A stretch of 64,000 bases of DNA from Pseudomonadota bacterium (GTDB lineage: Bacteria; Pseudomonadota; Gammaproteobacteria; Burkholderiales; Burkholderiaceae_B), in contig JAEXRL010000030.1 in the NCBI GenBank assembly GCA_023440825.1, positions 248,001 through 312,000 of the forward strand, in the 5' to 3' direction. The position numbers and the translations under genes are program-made. The notes beneath the pieces were generated by a model, which saw only the letters and a list, made by a program, of their open reading frames with translations, searched no databases and had not been told where the DNA came from. This document shows positions 17,969 through 27,342 of the stretch, one piece after another (position 1 is the stretch's first letter; each line of letters begins with the position of its first letter).

Positions 17969-18394
17969 ATGGCTATTGAACGCACTCTATCCATTATCAA
18001 GCCCGATGCTGTGGCAAAAAACGTTATTGGTCAAATCATTTCCCGCTTTGAAAACGCTGGTTTGAAAGTGGTTGCTGGTCGTCTGGTGCACTTGTCACGT
18101 GGCGAGGCTGAGCGTTTTTACGCCGTGCACAGCGAGCGTCCTTTCTTTAAAGACCTGGTCGACTTCATGATCTCCGGTCCTGTATTTGTACAGGTTCTGG
18201 AAGGTGAGGGCGCGATTGCTAAAAACCGTGATCTCATGGGTGCTACCGACCCTAAAAAAGCCGAATCCGGTACGATTCGTGCTGACTTTGCAGACAGCAT
18301 TGACGCCAATGCCGTGCACGGTTCCGATGCGCCTGAAACGGCTGCTGTTGAAATTGCTTTCTTCTTTCCCGAGTCCAACGTATACAGCCGTTAA
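17969..18394 (+). CDS. ndk: Nucleoside diphosphate kinase
   Basis: A 141-residue kinase that balances nucleoside triphosphates. It begins MAIERTLSIIKPDAV; the phosphorylated histidine is H117 in AVHGSDAPETA. The ATG at 17969 gives the standard family start, although the frame is open to 17873. It leads the ndk-rlmN-rodZ-ispG-hisS block. Confidence 0.98.
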   Translation: MAIERTLSIIKPDAVAKNVIGQIISRFENAGLKVVAGRLVHLSRGEAERFYAVHSERPFFKDLVDFMISGPVFVQVLEGEGAIAKNRDLMGATDPKKAESGTIRADFADSIDANAVHGSDAPETAAVEIAFFFPESNVYSR

Positions 18395-18432
18395 TCGAGC
18401 CGCATACGAATAACTCGTAGTAAATTGTTTTT

Positions 18433-19581
18433 ATGTCTTCAATCGAACTCACTAATCTGCTGGGCATGAGCCCGCAGCAACTAACCGAACTTGTCGCGCA
18501 GTGGGGCGGCAAGCCGTTTCGTGCGCGTCAGTTACAGCGCTGGATTCATCAGCGCTGTACGGACCAGTTTGATTTGATGACAGACCTGGCGCGCGACTTC
18601 CGAGGGCAGCTCACTGCCCAGTGCGAGGTGCGCGCGCCAACCATGTCACACGAACATATTTCGGCAGATGGTACGCGTAAGTGGTTGTTTGACGTGGGTC
18701 AGAACAATGCTGTGGAGGCCGTCTTTATTCCAGAAGACGATCGCGGCACGTTGTGCATCTCTAGTCAGGCCGGTTGTACGGTAGCGTGTCCATTTTGTTC
18801 AACGGGCTATCAGGGCTTTAATCGTAACCTGACAACAGCCGAGATCATTGGGCAGCTTTGGTTTGCCAAGCGTGCGCTCTTGCACGAGCCTGAAGCAGCT
18901 CGTATCGGTGCTGGGCAAGCAGATACCCAAAGAGTGGTGAGCAATGTGGTGATGATGGGCATGGGCGAGCCTTTGCTCAACTACGATCAGGTATTAGGTG
19001 CTTTGCTCCTGATGCTGGATGATAACGCCTACGGCTTATCGCGACGTCGTGTCACGGTGTCGACATCAGGCGTAGTGCCCATGATGGACAGGCTAAAGCA
19101 AGATTGTCCCGTGGCCTTGGCCGTGTCCTTGCATGCGCCTAACGACGCTTTGCGTGACCGCCTTGTACCACTTAATAAAAAATATCCCTTGAAAGAACTG
19201 CTGGCCGCCTGTAATCGTTACTTGCAGCACGCCCCGCGCGATTTCATCACTTTTGAATATATTATGCTGGACGGTATCAATGATACGGATCAGCATGCAC
19301 AGGAATTGCTGGATATTGCCAGCCAAGTGCGCTGTAAATTTAATCTCATTCCCTTTAATCCTTTTCCGCAGTCTGGTTTGAAGCGTTCCAGCGCCAATCG
19401 AGTCAGGCAGTTTGCTCAGATTCTGACGGATGGGGGCGTGATCACTACAGTGCGTAAGACTCGTGGTGATGATATTGCTGCAGCCTGTGGCCAGTTGGCC
19501 GGCGATATCCAAGACCGTACACGCATCCAGGAGCGCATGCCTGAACGCGCGACCATACTATTGAAACAGGAGCCTGCATGA
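18433..19581 (+). CDS. rlmN: 23S rRNA/tRNA adenine C2-methyltransferase RlmN
   Basis: A 382-residue radical-SAM enzyme that methylates A2503 of 23S rRNA and A37 of several tRNAs. The 4Fe-4S motif is CTVACPFC, in SSQAGCTVACPFCSTGYQGF. Other landmarks are NVVMMGMGEPLLNYD, ALAVSLHAPND and the C-terminal VTTVRKTRGDDIAAACGQL-type segment holding the catalytic cysteine. Its last codons overlap the rodZ-like gene by four bases. Confidence 0.97.
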   Translation: MSSIELTNLLGMSPQQLTELVAQWGGKPFRARQLQRWIHQRCTDQFDLMTDLARDFRGQLTAQCEVRAPTMSHEHISADGTRKWLFDVGQNNAVEAVFIPEDDRGTLCISSQAGCTVACPFCSTGYQGFNRNLTTAEIIGQLWFAKRALLHEPEAARIGAGQADTQRVVSNVVMMGMGEPLLNYDQVLGALLLMLDDNAYGLSRRRVTVSTSGVVPMMDRLKQDCPVALAVSLHAPNDALRDRLVPLNKKYPLKELLAACNRYLQHAPRDFITFEYIMLDGINDTDQHAQELLDIASQVRCKFNLIPFNPFPQSGLKRSSANRVRQFAQILTDGGVITTVRKTRGDDIAAACGQLAGDIQDRTRIQERMPERATILLKQEPA

Positions 19582-20063
19582 GTCACGAACCATCATCCTT
19601 GGCCTCAGTCATGAACTCTGAAGAATCTATTGGTATAGGTGCTTTGCTTACTGCCTTGCGTCAGGCTAAGGGCTATAGTTTGAGTGATGCGTCGGCCAGG
19701 CTGAAGTTCTCGGTGCGCCAGATTGAAAGTCTGGAGGCTGAGCAATGGGATCAACTTCCTGAAGGCTTGTTATTGCGTGGCATGGTCAAAAATTATGCCC
19801 GTTACCTTGAGGCTGACCTAGACGCCGTGCTGTTGCAACTGGAATCTCAGGTCAGTGGCGTACAAGCACCTGCGCCAGTACCTAAAAACCTCTCCTCTGC
19901 GGGGGCTCGTACCGAAATGGCTTTGTACTCCGAGCACCGATCGCGATCCTGGGGATGGTGGTTAATTATTTTTGTCCTTGTATTGGTCGCTGGCTTTTAT
20001 GCCTTGGACCGAGGCTGGATACCGGAATCCTGGTTGGTCTTTGACTGGCTTAAAGGCTTGTAA
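19578..20063 (+). CDS. Short RodZ-like helix-turn-helix membrane protein
   Basis: A 161-residue protein with a cytoplasmic Cro/RodZ-type HTH domain (about residues 20-75: LLTALRQAKGYSLSDASARL, VRQIESLEAEQWDQLPEG). After a linker comes one transmembrane helix (about 125-142, WWLIIFVLVLVAGFYAL). Only about 15 residues follow the helix, so the periplasmic DUF4115 domain of full-length RodZ is missing. Position between rlmN and ispG matches rodZ/yfgA in related bacteria. It may still link MreB to the membrane; the reduced length makes that inference only. Confidence 0.8.
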   Translation: MSHEPSSLASVMNSEESIGIGALLTALRQAKGYSLSDASARLKFSVRQIESLEAEQWDQLPEGLLLRGMVKNYARYLEADLDAVLLQLESQVSGVQAPAPVPKNLSSAGARTEMALYSEHRSRSWGWWLIIFVLVLVAGFYALDRGWIPESWLVFDWLKGL

Positions 20064-20065
20064 AC

Positions 20066-21352
20066 ATGAGCACAGAATTATCGGCTTGCACGAAGCAGGC
20101 ATTGGCGGTGGGGGCGCAAACAAAGCGTTCTACGCGTCAGGTGGCGATCAGTTGGGGCAATAAAATCGTAGCGGTGGGGGGATCCGCTCCCGTTGTGGTG
20201 CAATCCATGACCAATACCGATACGGTAGATGCAATAGCAACTGCCATTCAGGTCAAAGAGCTGGCCATGGCAGGCTCTGAGCTGGTGCGCATTACGGTTA
20301 ATACTCCCGAGGCTGCGCGCGAGGTTCCCGCTATACGTGAACAGCTCGATCGCATGGGAATAGATGTCCCGTTGGTGGGCGATTTTCATTACAACGGTCA
20401 TAAACTGCTGACTCAGTTTCCTGAGTGTGCCCAAGCCCTATCCAAATACAGAATTAATCCTGGCAATATGGGTGGTGGTAAACGCCGCGACGATAATTTT
20501 GCCCAAATGATTGAGGTCGCGTGTCGTTATAACAAGCCTGTGCGTATAGGCGTGAACTGGGGAAGTCTGGATCACGAATTGCTGGCGCGCATGATGGACG
20601 AAAACCAGTTGCGCAGTCATCCATGGACCCCTCAGGCGGTCATGCGCGATGCATTGGTGGTGTCTGCTATTAGTAATGCTCAGCGTGCAGAAGAACTAGG
20701 CCTGGCGGGCGATGCCATTATCTTGTCGTGCAAGGTCAGTCATGTGCAGGATCTGATCACTGTATATCAGGACTTATCGACGCGTTGTACCTATCCCTTG
20801 CATCTTGGTTTAACGGAAGCAGGGATGGGCAGCAAAGGTATTGTGGCGTCTACAGCCGCTTTGGCCGTACTGCTACAGCAAGGTATTGGTGACACCATAC
20901 GCATCTCCCTCACACCTGAACCAGGTGGAGACCGTACGCGTGAAGTGGTGGTGGCGCAGGAAATTCTTCAAACCATGGGCTTGCGTGCCTTTACACCCAT
21001 GGTGGTGGCCTGTCCAGGTTGCGGCCGTACAAGTAGTACGGTATTTCAGGAGCTGGCCAGTGATATCCAAACTTACCTGCGCGATCAGATGCCAGTTTGG
21101 AAAGATCGTTATCCCGGTGTAGAGACTATGAATGTTGCAGTAATGGGCTGCGTAGTCAATGGTCCTGGGGAAAGCCGCCATGCGGATATAGGTATCAGTT
21201 TACCGGGTACCGGTGAGCTTCCTTCGGCTCCTGTTTATGTGGATGGAGAGCGTGTGGTAACGCTTAAAGGTGATACCATCGCTCAGGAGTTCCAGGAAAT
21301 CGTGGAAAAATATGTGCAGCGGCGCTACGGCAGTGGTGCTGCTAATTCTTGA
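20066..21352 (+). CDS. ispG: 4-Hydroxy-3-methylbut-2-enyl diphosphate synthase
   Basis: A 428-residue 4Fe-4S enzyme of the MEP isoprenoid pathway (MEcPP to HMBPP). N-terminal TIM-barrel features include VVVQSMTNTDTVD and LVGDFHYNGHKLL. The cluster cysteines are in CPGCGRTSS and in GCVVNGPGE. Length is normal for proteobacteria. It starts two bases after the rodZ-like stop. Confidence 0.97.
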   Translation: MSTELSACTKQALAVGAQTKRSTRQVAISWGNKIVAVGGSAPVVVQSMTNTDTVDAIATAIQVKELAMAGSELVRITVNTPEAAREVPAIREQLDRMGIDVPLVGDFHYNGHKLLTQFPECAQALSKYRINPGNMGGGKRRDDNFAQMIEVACRYNKPVRIGVNWGSLDHELLARMMDENQLRSHPWTPQAVMRDALVVSAISNAQRAEELGLAGDAIILSCKVSHVQDLITVYQDLSTRCTYPLHLGLTEAGMGSKGIVASTAALAVLLQQGIGDTIRISLTPEPGGDRTREVVVAQEILQTMGLRAFTPMVVACPGCGRTSSTVFQELASDIQTYLRDQMPVWKDRYPGVETMNVAVMGCVVNGPGESRHADIGISLPGTGELPSAPVYVDGERVVTLKGDTIAQEFQEIVEKYVQRRYGSGAANS

Positions 21353-21397
21353 ACTAGGCCTGGCTATACGTATGGTTGGGCGGGCAGTAAATACAAT

Positions 21398-22687
21398 ATG
21401 ACGCAGCAGTTTCAGAAGCTACGCGCCTTAACAGGCATGAAGGACTTACTCCCTGGAGAAAGTGCTCAGTGGGAACATTTAGAAGAGCTGGTACGTGAAT
21501 GGCTGGCTAGTTATGGGTATCGCAATATGCGTACCCCTGTGCTGGAATTTACGCAGTTATTTGCGCGTGGCATAGGCGAGGTCACGGACATTGTCGAAAA
21601 GGAAATGTACTCGTTTACGGATTCCTTGAATGGCGATAAGTTGACCATGCGCCCCGAGTTTACCGCCGGTATGGTGCGTGCCAGCATCGAGCATAATTTG
21701 CTCTACGATAGGCCGCAGCGCGTCTATGCCATGGGACCGGTGTTTCGTCACGAGCGCCCGCAGCGAGGACGTTACCGTCAATTTCACCAAATTGACGTAG
21801 AAGCCCTGGGTTTGCCTGGGCCGGATATCGATGCCGAGCTCATTCTTATGCTGGCTCGCCTGTGGCGTGTGCTGGGGTTAGATGACATTCGTCTTGAACT
21901 GAACTCCTTGGGTCAGGCTGATGAGCGTGCCGCTCATCGCTCTGCTTTAATTGCCCACTTGGAAGCGCATAAAGCGATACTCGACGAAGAGGCCCAGCGT
22001 CGCATGTACGTGAACCCCTTGCGTGTGCTGGACACGAAAAATCCGGCCATGCAGGAAATGGCAAATGCCGCGCCGCGCTTGTTTGATTTCTTAGGCGAGC
22101 AGTCCAAAGCGCATTTTCAAGGGGTATGTGATCGCTTGGATGATGCGGGGATTGCCTATACCCTGAATCCTAGACTGGTACGCGGGCTGGATTATTACAA
22201 CCTGACGGTCTTTGAGTGGGTGACAGACAGGCTGGGTGCTCAGGGTACAGTTTGTGGTGGTGGTCGTTATGATGGCCTAATCGAACTGTTAGGCGGTAAG
22301 GGCGCACCTGCGGTGGGTTTTGCAATCGGCATGGAGCGCTTGCTAGACCTTTGGCAGCAAGATCAAGAGCCAGTGGCAGCGCCGGAGTGCCAAGTGTATA
22401 TGGTGCATCAAGGTGACGCGGCTCAGCGTGTGGCGGCTGGTTTAGCAGAAAGTTTGCGTGATGCTGGCTTACGAGTCATTGTGCATGCGGGTTCTAGCGG
22501 TTTTAAGTCACAATTCCGACGTGCTGATGCCAGCGGAGCGATGGCCGCCGTTATTTTGGGCGATAATGAGATTCAGTCTCGGCAAGCCAGTGTGAAGTGG
22601 CTGCGACTGAGCGATGAGCAGGCCGAACAACAAGAATCGGTCGATTTTGAACAATTAGCCGCTGTCATTGCAGCAAGGATAGGATAA
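21398..22687 (+). CDS. hisS: Histidyl-tRNA synthetase
   Basis: A 429-residue class II synthetase. Motif 2 is seen in GPVFRHERPQRGRYRQFHQ, the HisA signature in LVRGLDYYNLTVFEW, and a C-terminal anticodon-binding domain follows. A catalytically unrelated paralogue, hisZ, lies at 30781-31941. The yfgM gene starts two bases after its stop. Confidence 0.97.
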   Translation: MTQQFQKLRALTGMKDLLPGESAQWEHLEELVREWLASYGYRNMRTPVLEFTQLFARGIGEVTDIVEKEMYSFTDSLNGDKLTMRPEFTAGMVRASIEHNLLYDRPQRVYAMGPVFRHERPQRGRYRQFHQIDVEALGLPGPDIDAELILMLARLWRVLGLDDIRLELNSLGQADERAAHRSALIAHLEAHKAILDEEAQRRMYVNPLRVLDTKNPAMQEMANAAPRLFDFLGEQSKAHFQGVCDRLDDAGIAYTLNPRLVRGLDYYNLTVFEWVTDRLGAQGTVCGGGRYDGLIELLGGKGAPAVGFAIGMERLLDLWQQDQEPVAAPECQVYMVHQGDAAQRVAAGLAESLRDAGLRVIVHAGSSGFKSQFRRADASGAMAAVILGDNEIQSRQASVKWLRLSDEQAEQQESVDFEQLAAVIAARIG

Positions 22688-22689
22688 GC

Positions 22690-23325
22690 ATGGCCTACGA
22701 TCTAGAGGAACAAGAAACACTAGACCAGATAAAAGCCTGGTGGGATCGTTACGGCACGCTTTGCGTCGTTCTGGCTTTTGTCGTGTTAGCCGGTGTCGCT
22801 GGTTGGCGTGGCTGGATCTGGTATCAGGGTCACCAGGCCGCTCAAGCTATGGGATATTTCGAGGCCTTGGAAAGCGCTACCCTGCAAAGCGGTGAAGAGT
22901 CCGATGCGCGGATCAAAGCGGCCAGTGAAACCTTACGCAAAGATTTTGCCAAATCAGGCTATACCTCGCGAGCTGTTTTGTTGGCGGCTTCCACCTTGCA
23001 GCAACGCGGTGATCTGGATAGCGCTAAAGAGCAACTGAACTGGTTGGTAGATAGCCAATACGACCCAGCTTTGCGTGCGCTAGCACAACTGCGTCTGGCC
23101 GGTATTTTGCTTGAGCAAGAACAGTACGAACAAGCATTGGCTCGTTTACAGTCTGCCCCAGAAGGATTTGCAGCTTTATATGCGGATCGTCAGGGAGATG
23201 TTTATTACGCCCAAGGCGATAAGCAACAGGCGCGTAAGGCTTGGGAGCAGGCTGTCTCGCAACTTCAAAACGATCCCCTAGCGCCGCTTATTCAATTGAA
23301 GCTGGATGCACTGGCAGGAGTCTAA
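22690..23325 (+). CDS. yfgM: YfgM-like membrane-anchored TPR protein
   Basis: A 211-residue protein with an N-terminal signal anchor (about residues 22-41, LCVVLAFVVLAGVAGWRGWI) and a periplasmic region of TPR-type helical repeats (EQYEQALARLQSAP, GDKQQARKAWEQAV). The YfgM family acts with PpiD at the SecYEG translocon. Its position between hisS and bamB is the classical one. Confidence 0.9.
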   Translation: MAYDLEEQETLDQIKAWWDRYGTLCVVLAFVVLAGVAGWRGWIWYQGHQAAQAMGYFEALESATLQSGEESDARIKAASETLRKDFAKSGYTSRAVLLAASTLQQRGDLDSAKEQLNWLVDSQYDPALRALAQLRLAGILLEQEQYEQALARLQSAPEGFAALYADRQGDVYYAQGDKQQARKAWEQAVSQLQNDPLAPLIQLKLDALAGV

Positions 23326-23326
23326 G

Positions 23327-24475
23327 ATGTTGGCTTTATTTACTCGACGTGTTGTGGTTTCCAGTGTGTGCGCTCTTAGCTTGCTGACCTTGGCAGCCTG
23401 CTCAAGTACGGACTCACGTTATGCGCCAGCCCCTTTAAGCGACTACAGTTCTAGTATTAGTTCTGCGGTGCGCTGGTCTGTGTCCTTGGGTAGCGGCTCG
23501 GACGTGGGCTTTGCGCCAAGCTTGGTGGGTACAGATGTCTATGCCGCAGCCCCTTCAGGGCAAGTGCATAAAATCGATCTGAACAGTGGTCAGGTGCTGT
23601 GGTCTGCTAATGCAGGTAAGCGTTTGACAGCGGGTGTGGGCAGTGATGGCCTGGTGACAGCGGTTGTGACTGCTGGTGGGGATGTGGTGGCGTTTGATGA
23701 CGGCGGCCAAGAGCTTTGGCGCAGTCGTGCGAGCAGCGCTGTGACTATTCCACCAGTGGTGGGTGACGGCGTGGTGGTAGTGCGTGCTAGCGACTACCGT
23801 ATACAAGCTTTTGATGCACGTACAGGCGATCTGCTTTGGAATGTACAGCGCCCAGGGCCGGCCTTGTCATTAAAAACCAGCATGCAGATGCGTATTGTAG
23901 ACGGCATGCTGCTGACAGGCCTGCCTAATGGGCGTTTGATGGCGATTAATGCCCAAACCGGTGCAGTGGTCTGGGAGGGCAGCGTCTCGGCTTCGCAGGG
24001 CGCCACAGACCTTGAGCGCATTAATGATGTAGTGGGTGCGCCGCAAGTACAGGATCCCTTATTGTGTGGTGCCACGTATCAAGGGCGAGTCGTGTGTTTT
24101 GACGTGCAGCAAGGCGGCATGCCGGTATGGGATCGAAAAATTTCGGCCGTATCGGGACCTGTCTCTGACAGTCATTTGCTCTATATTGCCAATAGCCGCG
24201 ATAAGGTCGAGGCATTAGCTTTAGTAAACGGACAAACCATTTGGGAGCAGGACGGTTTGAGTAACCGTCGTTTAGCCCCCATGGCAGTGACCCCCCGTGT
24301 GTTAGCGGCAGGTGATTACCAAGGTTATGTACATTTTTTATCTCGTATTGATGGTACGCTCGAAGGACGCATCAGTGTTGGAGGAGGGCCTATTGTGTCG
24401 CCTCTGTTAGGCACTGATCAGGGCGTATTGGTTCAAACGGGCAACGGTAATCTGGTCTTGGTGGGGATTAATTGA
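23327..24475 (+). CDS. bamB: Outer-membrane assembly lipoprotein BamB
   Basis: A 382-residue lipoprotein of the BAM complex. The signal peptide ends in a lipobox (LLTLAAC, followed by SSTDSR). The rest is PQQ-type beta-propeller repeats, for example VHKIDLNSGQVLWSANAGK and IQAFDARTGDLLWNVQ. The ATG at 23327, one base past the yfgM stop, gives a proper signal peptide. Its final codons overlap der. Confidence 0.95.
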   Translation: MLALFTRRVVVSSVCALSLLTLAACSSTDSRYAPAPLSDYSSSISSAVRWSVSLGSGSDVGFAPSLVGTDVYAAAPSGQVHKIDLNSGQVLWSANAGKRLTAGVGSDGLVTAVVTAGGDVVAFDDGGQELWRSRASSAVTIPPVVGDGVVVVRASDYRIQAFDARTGDLLWNVQRPGPALSLKTSMQMRIVDGMLLTGLPNGRLMAINAQTGAVVWEGSVSASQGATDLERINDVVGAPQVQDPLLCGATYQGRVVCFDVQQGGMPVWDRKISAVSGPVSDSHLLYIANSRDKVEALALVNGQTIWEQDGLSNRRLAPMAVTPRVLAAGDYQGYVHFLSRIDGTLEGRISVGGGPIVSPLLGTDQGVLVQTGNGNLVLVGIN

Positions 24476-25839
24476 GAAGCACTATTTTTAAACCTGTAGT
24501 TGCGCTGGTCGGGCGTGCCAACGTGGGTAAGTCCACGTTGTTTAACCGCCTGACGCGTTCGCGCGATGCCTTGGTGGCAAACTTTCCAGGTTTGACCCGT
24601 GATCGGCATTATGGCGAGGGTCGTCTCGGTGCTCATCCATATTTGGTCGTAGACACAGGTGGTTTTGAGCCGGTTGCCAAAACCGGTATGCTGATGGAAA
24701 TGGCGCGGCAGACTCGGCAAGCCATAGCTGAGTCAGATGTGGTGATCTTTTTGGTCGATGCACGTGAAGGCCTGAATGCCCTGGACCTGGAAATTGCGCA
24801 ACTGCTACGTCGTCAAGGGCAGCGTGTGTTGCTGGCGGTCAATAAGGCCGAGGGTATGCGTCACGAGGCCGGTGGGGCAGAGTTCCACGAGCTTGGCTTG
24901 GGGTATCCGTACCCCATTTCGGCTTCGCATGGCGACGGGGTAGAAGAGCTAATTAATCTGGCATTGGAAAAAGCTCTGGCAGATCGACCTGCAGCCTTAC
25001 CGGATGAGCAAGAGTCAGACGACCCCCAAGAGCACAGAATCAAACTGGCGATAGTGGGGCGTCCTAACGTGGGTAAGTCCACACTTATTAATACCTTGCT
25101 GGGCGAAGAGCGTGTGATTGCCTTTGACCAGCCAGGTACCACACGTGATGCGATTGAAATCGAGTTTGAGCGCAGGGGCGTCAAGTACACCCTGATTGAT
25201 ACTGCCGGTTTGCGTAAACGGGGTAAGGTATTCGAAGCGGTTGAGAAGTTCTCGGTGATTAAAACCTTGCAAGCCATTGAGGCTTGTAATGTGGTGCTGT
25301 TGATGATTGACGCACACACTGAAATTTCCGATCAAGATGCCAGTATCGCTGGGTTTGTGGTTGAAACTGGGCGTGCCTTGGTGGTGGGGATTAACAAGTG
25401 GGATGGCCTGGACGATTATCAGCGTGAATGGATAATGCGTGACTTTGAGCGTAAGTTACGTTTTCTGGGCTTTGCCCGCATGCATACGATGTCGGCGTTA
25501 AAAGGGCAGGGTATCAATCCCTTGCTAAATTCGATTAATGCCGCGCACGCAGCAGCCTTCCGTAAATTGTCTACGCCCAAATTAACCCGTGTCTTGCACG
25601 ACGCCGTCGAGCAGCAGCAGCCGCCTCGAAAAGGCATATTCCGTCCTAAGTTGCGCTATGCACACCAAGGCGGAATGAATCCGCCTATTGTGGTGATACA
25701 CGGCAATGCACTGGATGCGATTTCGGATTCCTATCGACGTTATCTGGAGTCTCGCTTTCGTGAAGCCTTTGATCTGCAAGGCACGCCATTGCGCATAGAA
25801 CTCAAGTCATCGAAAAACCCTTACTTGAAGGAAGGCTAA
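24472..25839 (+). CDS. der: Double-domain ribosome-assembly GTPase Der, TTG start
   Basis: A 455-residue EngA/Der GTPase needed for 50S assembly. It has two G domains and a C-terminal KH-like domain. The first P-loop reads GRANVGKST where GRPNVGKST is usual; the second, near residue 190, is the standard GRPNVGKST. No ATG or GTG lies before the conserved KPVVALVGR, so the start appears to be the TTG at 24472, whose last bases form the bamB stop (TTGA). hisC follows with a one-base overlap. Confidence 0.95.
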   Translation: MRSTIFKPVVALVGRANVGKSTLFNRLTRSRDALVANFPGLTRDRHYGEGRLGAHPYLVVDTGGFEPVAKTGMLMEMARQTRQAIAESDVVIFLVDAREGLNALDLEIAQLLRRQGQRVLLAVNKAEGMRHEAGGAEFHELGLGYPYPISASHGDGVEELINLALEKALADRPAALPDEQESDDPQEHRIKLAIVGRPNVGKSTLINTLLGEERVIAFDQPGTTRDAIEIEFERRGVKYTLIDTAGLRKRGKVFEAVEKFSVIKTLQAIEACNVVLLMIDAHTEISDQDASIAGFVVETGRALVVGINKWDGLDDYQREWIMRDFERKLRFLGFARMHTMSALKGQGINPLLNSINAAHAAAFRKLSTPKLTRVLHDAVEQQQPPRKGIFRPKLRYAHQGGMNPPIVVIHGNALDAISDSYRRYLESRFREAFDLQGTPLRIELKSSKNPYLKEG

Positions 25840-26918
25840 TGAGCCGTTTGTGGAGTGATCACGTAGCAGGCCTGAAGCCTTACGTGCCAGGTGAGCAGGT
25901 GCGTCTGGACAATTTGCTGAAGTTAAACACCAATGAGCATCCGAATGGGCCTTCGCCTTTGGCCTTAAAGGCCATACGTGATGCGGCCAATGAAGATTTG
26001 CGTTTGTACCCGCCGATCAACTCCGTGGAATTGCGTCATGCCATCGCACAATGGCTGCAGGTGCAGGACGATCAGGTGTTTTTGGGTAATGGCTCAGACG
26101 AAATTTTGGCTCATGTCTTTAGTGCCTTGTTTCTGCGTTCGGGCCGGCCCTTATTGATGCCGGATATTACCTATAGCTTTTACACCACATACAGTACCTA
26201 CTACTCTGTCCCTACCGAGTGCATTGCTCTGGCCGAGGATTTCAGTATCCGTGTGGCAGATTACACCGCCAAGCGAGAAGTGGCACCGGCGGGCATTATT
26301 TTTGCTAATCCGAACGCGCCCACTGGTCTGGCTTTGCCATTAGCAGATATTGAAGCGATCCTGCAGGCCAATCCAGATACCGTGGTGGTGGTCGATGAAG
26401 CGTATGTGGATTTTGGTGCTGAGTCCGCGGTTGCCTTAATCCCTCAATACGATAATTTATTGGTCATACAGACCTTCTCCAAGTCCCGTGCGCTGGCTGG
26501 TTTGCGCGTGGGCTTTGCAGTGGCTCAGGCATCTTTGCTTGAAGCCTTGGCGCGCGTCAAAGACAGCTTTAACTCTTATCCCATGGATACATTGGCGTTG
26601 GCGGGGGCGGTTGCTTCAGTACAAGACCATGCTTATTTTCAAGAGCAATGCCAAGTGATTATCGATGCGCGGGAAACCCTGGCTAAAAATCTGATCTCGC
26701 TAGGCTTTGATGTCTTGCCATCCAAAACAAACTTTTTGATGGTCAGTCATCCTGAGTTTGCGGCCAGTGAACTTCAGCAGGCTTTGCGTGTCCAAGGTAT
26801 TTTAGTGCGGCACTTTAACCAGGCACGTATCCAGAACCATCTTCGCATTACAGTGGGTACCACAGAGCAGTGTGAGCGCTTATTTGACACACTCAAAGGC
26901 ATATTAAAAGCTTCCTGA
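25839..26918 (+). CDS. hisC: Histidinol-phosphate aminotransferase
   Basis: A 359-residue PLP-dependent fold-type I aminotransferase of histidine synthesis. Features are LKLNTNEHPNGPSP near the start, FLGNGSDEIL, the DEAYVDFG Asp region and the PLP lysine in QTFSKSRALAGLRVGF. It overlaps der by one base (TAATG). It stands apart from a his operon, as often in Burkholderiales. Confidence 0.93.
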   Translation: MSRLWSDHVAGLKPYVPGEQVRLDNLLKLNTNEHPNGPSPLALKAIRDAANEDLRLYPPINSVELRHAIAQWLQVQDDQVFLGNGSDEILAHVFSALFLRSGRPLLMPDITYSFYTTYSTYYSVPTECIALAEDFSIRVADYTAKREVAPAGIIFANPNAPTGLALPLADIEAILQANPDTVVVVDEAYVDFGAESAVALIPQYDNLLVIQTFSKSRALAGLRVGFAVAQASLLEALARVKDSFNSYPMDTLALAGAVASVQDHAYFQEQCQVIIDARETLAKNLISLGFDVLPSKTNFLMVSHPEFAASELQQALRVQGILVRHFNQARIQNHLRITVGTTEQCERLFDTLKGILKAS

Positions 26919-26958
26919 CACTAAAATTACAGAAATTATGGTGGAATAGATGCGAATT

Positions 26959-26972
26959 CAGGGAAAACCCTG
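26959..26972 (+). other. Small hairpin upstream of hfq
   Basis: CAGGG-AAAA-CCCTG is a 5-bp stem with a tetraloop in the hisC-hfq gap. Without a T-run it is a weak terminator; it could be a leader structure. A possible -10 (TATAAC) lies at 27001-27006 with a poorly spaced TTGATC upstream. Confidence 0.3.
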
Positions 26973-27027
26973 TAAAGTATTGATCTGCTAAGCACTTGGC
27001 TATAACAACACAATTGGAGCATACCCA

Positions 27028-27264
27028 ATGAGTAACAAAGGGCAAATTCTACAAGACCCGTTTTTAAATGCGCTTCGTAAAGAGCACATTCCCGTATCCA
27101 TCTATCTGGTTAATGGCATCAAACTACAGGGGCAGATTGAATCGTTCGATCAATATGTTGTGCTGTTGCGAAATACCGTCACCCAAATGGTGTATAAACA
27201 CGCGATCTCCACGGTCGTTCCCGCACGCCCAGTCAACCTGGCCGCAGATTCCTCGGCTGAATAA
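27028..27264 (+). CDS. hfq: RNA chaperone Hfq
   Basis: A 78-residue Sm-like hexameric RNA chaperone. Sm1 is in FLNALRKEHIPVSIYLVNGIK and Sm2 in the YKHAIST strand; the proximal-face residues LQDPFLNAL are intact. The disordered tail is short. GGAG lies upstream of the ATG. It precedes hflX in the conserved hfq-hflX-hflK-hflC order. Confidence 0.98.
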   Translation: MSNKGQILQDPFLNALRKEHIPVSIYLVNGIKLQGQIESFDQYVVLLRNTVTQMVYKHAISTVVPARPVNLAADSSAE

Positions 27265-27342
27265 GCCCAGGATGCAGTTAGTTTGCTCTCTTGTACCCGT
27301 CGCGCATAGTTTGGCGATGGGTCTTTCTTTAACAGGTTGCCC

